Origin: Hydractinia symbiolongicarpus
Taxonomy: Eukaryota; Cnidaria; Hydrozoa; Anthoathecata; Hydractiniidae
DNA: 64,000 nucleotides
NCBI RefSeq assembly: GCF_029227915.1
Contig: NC_079876.1
Coordinates: forward strand, 21,516,001-21,580,000
Reading direction: 5' to 3'
A program made the translations under genes and the position numbers. The notes beneath the pieces were generated by a model. That model worked only from the letters and a program-made list of their open reading frames with translations, ran no database searches and was not told the origin of the DNA. How positions within the stretch are numbered: the stretch's first letter is position 1; every line of letters begins with the position of its first letter. Positions 52,201-55,200 of the stretch are shown in pieces.

Positions 52201-55200
52201 GCATCATATCTGTTATTGGGAAATGATGTGGTGTCACAGGTACACAAAATTAACTTTTGTACTAGGTTTTGGACCATGTAACCAATAGACTTTGCCTGAA
52301 TACTTTGTCTTTGATTAAAAAAATGTTGATTGTAATTAACAATTTTTGTAATGCTAGATTACATATTTCATACCTACACAATCAAATAATCAGCCTGTAA
52401 TTTAGCAATCTTTTGCGATTTTGCGAATTAAGTTAATTATTCAAGGATACTAAATATATGATTCTAACACAAAAATAAATTAAGTTCATTGGTTAAGTGT
52501 CCCTAGAATACACGTTTTTTATAAGAACTTCTAAATTTTAGCTGGGGCTAGATGTGCTTGTTTTATACACTTTCGCAGCCTCAAAAGTTCTTATTTCCGG
52601 TCTAAAGATAGGAAAATATGTGGTCAGATTTACGGATGGTGATGAAGATTTTAAAGGATTAGATAACATAGATAGTGTTAAAGTTGTCTACTTACTGTAA
52701 AACATTTATACCTTAAGGGCAGAAACTAATTCGAGGATAAAAAAGTGCGGAATAAATTAGTGCGAATTAAGAGCCGAATTTTTAATATTAATGCGGAATT
52801 ATTTAGTGCGAATCTAGGTAAATGGTTAAATGTGCGGAATTTATTAGTGCGATTTCGAAATTTTTATGAAATTTGCGGATTTAATTTATGCGATTCCGTA
52901 CGTTTTTTACTTCGTAAGGAAGGTCCCAAAACGGTCCTATTTTCAAGACAACTTAGCTATCTGAAGACGTGTGGAAGTTCTAAGTTCATGGTGAGAGATC
53001 AGGGATAATGGGGACAGAAGAAAAAAAATCTGAATGTCTTGTGACAATATCTTATATATAATTTAAAGTTTTAGATTTCATCTTCCATCTTCATTCTCCA
53101 ACTCGTCATCCGAATCTTAAAGTTTTAGAATTCATCTTCCATCTTCATTCTCCAACTCGTCATCCGAATCTTCTGACATATGCTTTTGTGTAAAGAAGCG
53201 AGAAATATCCTCTTCACTAGCTCGTATATCCCTTTCATCTGGAAGGAAATCATCCGTTTCTAAAGGATCCACAGAAGCAAACGGGTCGAGGCTTTCAATC
53301 CCCTTAGACCCTTTGACGAGTGCTTCAGTTATTCCCGAAGCCTGCCAACCATTTGATATTACTTCTGCTCCTTTAGATGAAGTGAGGTAGTCGTAAAGAT
53401 CCACAAGCCAACGTGAGTGTAGAGGTTTTAGCATCTACGAATATTCATCTGCTGTGAGAGGGTATCATTTCTATCGCAACTATTGGCAGCCATTTTTGAG
53501 CAGGGAATCGATTGTATGCGCGAAAGGGACGGGTTGTCCTTTTCGACTTTTTTACCATAAAAGTCAGCAAAACTACGACAGGACAAACAGTTGGACATTT
53601 GCCAATGGAAAATTCTCCAGTGATGAAGTCTTTAATTGACCGTGGAGCAAAGTGGCGAGTCTGAGTTCTTCTAATTACTGTGTTGCATCACTGGTACAAG
53701 GTGGACTTGAAATTCCCTGTACAGTAACAATTTACATGCCCCGCACATTAAGAAACAAAAAAAAAATTATTAACATTTTTGAAACAGTGATACAGCCAAA
53801 CATTTACCCACGTGATGAAGGCTTTGTTGCTGGATCTTATTTGGCATCTCAAGAGACGAAAGGAATGAAAAGAAAGGGGGGAAAAGAAATCTGAAGAAGA
53901 AAGATGATGTTTGACGAACAATAACGATACACAGAAAGATATCAGAGCTTTTTTTAATAAACCAGGAAGGATTCCAGTGGAGAAGAAACGTTTTGGAGAA
54001 TCAGTAAAAAGTAAACCTATCGAAATAGATCTTGACTTATAAAAAATGCTTGTTTTATTATCTCTTGTCTTTCCCAACCTGTAGCCTTCTATTTTAAGGG
54101 GTTTCACGGAAATTTCTAATGTTGGCTAATTTTTTTACATTGGGCGGATTTTAATAGTGCGAATTGCTAATCTTTTTTGCGTTAGGCGGAATTTATTAGT
54201 GCGAATTGCAGAGCTCCATCAGAATTGGGCGGAATTTATTAGTGCGAAATACAGCTTAATTCGCACTAGTTAATTTCGCACTATTTTATTCCGCACTATT
54301 TTATCCTCGCCTTATGTTCTGCCCTTAAGGTATTAATAAAAAGAAGAAGAAAACTGTTCAAAAATTTATTAATTTTAAAGTATTATTTTTTCAGACTGAG
54401 ATCGTTCGTAATATTTCAAAGAAATTAATTTTAATTTTCTTAAAAAATCTTGATCTCAACGATTTTATAAACCAGGTTCTTATAAAAAACTGGATATATT
54501 TTGTTTTTAAGTTTCAATATTTTGTGGTATGTCTTGTATATTTGCATCTATGCTTACCCCGTTGTTTCTATTCGTTTTTTAGCTTTCAGTCAAATTGGCT
54601 AAAAGCAGCTGAATATGCAGAGAAACTTTCTATTGAAAGCAAATGGTCAAAGGTATGAAACCCTTCGTTTACCAGTTACTCGTAGCTCAGTTAACGTCAT
54701 TATAATGGCAGGTTTTAGCGACGGTTTTCGTAGCATAACCAATTATGTGACGTTGAAAGCTATCAAACGTGTTCGTGCCTAACCTCACTGCGTGTTTCTT
54801 GAAGGTGTGAAAGATTTTTTGCGTCTGCAACAAACAGTCTAACTTTCGGAAAGCCCTAGTCTATTTTATGATGGCGAATTCAAACAAACAATAAATTTAA
54901 CGGACGACTAACAAAGCAGCCTTAAATATTGCCGCTATTCATATTTCAAGTAATAATTATAATATGTCTAATTCAGTCAAGTAGACCATGTTAACTTGCG
55001 TACGTATAAAATATGTTAATTTCAAAATCAATTGTGTGTTGGCAATTTACAAATTCGTCTATATTATGGTACCCGTATATGTCCGTCTGTCACGCAAAAT
55101 GGTACCGCAAGTAGCGAGACGCCCGCAATGCGGTATAAAAAGGACGGGGCCACCGACTACTGTCATGAGTAGCTCGATTAGATTGTTTTGTCGTTATCGT

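Larger units (their letters stand above)
52716..54325. mobile_element. pogo-like TIR element with HIRAN cargo
   Basis: AGGGCAGAA...CGAGGATAAAA-AGTGCGGAATAAA at the left is inverted at the right (TTTATTCCGCACTATTTTATCCTCGCC...TTCTGCCCT), with TA on both sides (52714-52715, 54326-54327). Subterminal copies of GCGGAATTTATTAGTGCGAA recur (52747-52860, 54145-54290). Inside are a pogo-type DDE C-terminus (- strand) and a HIRAN ORF (+ strand). TA target and DDE type agree with Tc1/mariner-pogo; the TTAA context would also allow piggyBac. It lies in the TTC39 intron 52240-54582. Confidence 0.7.

Noticed and set aside
52714-54328. piggyBac classification from TTAA flanks
   Set aside because: The element can equally be read as TA-flanked with AGGGCAGAA ends, and its DDE remnant is pogo-like. 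TA/pogo is the simpler reading.
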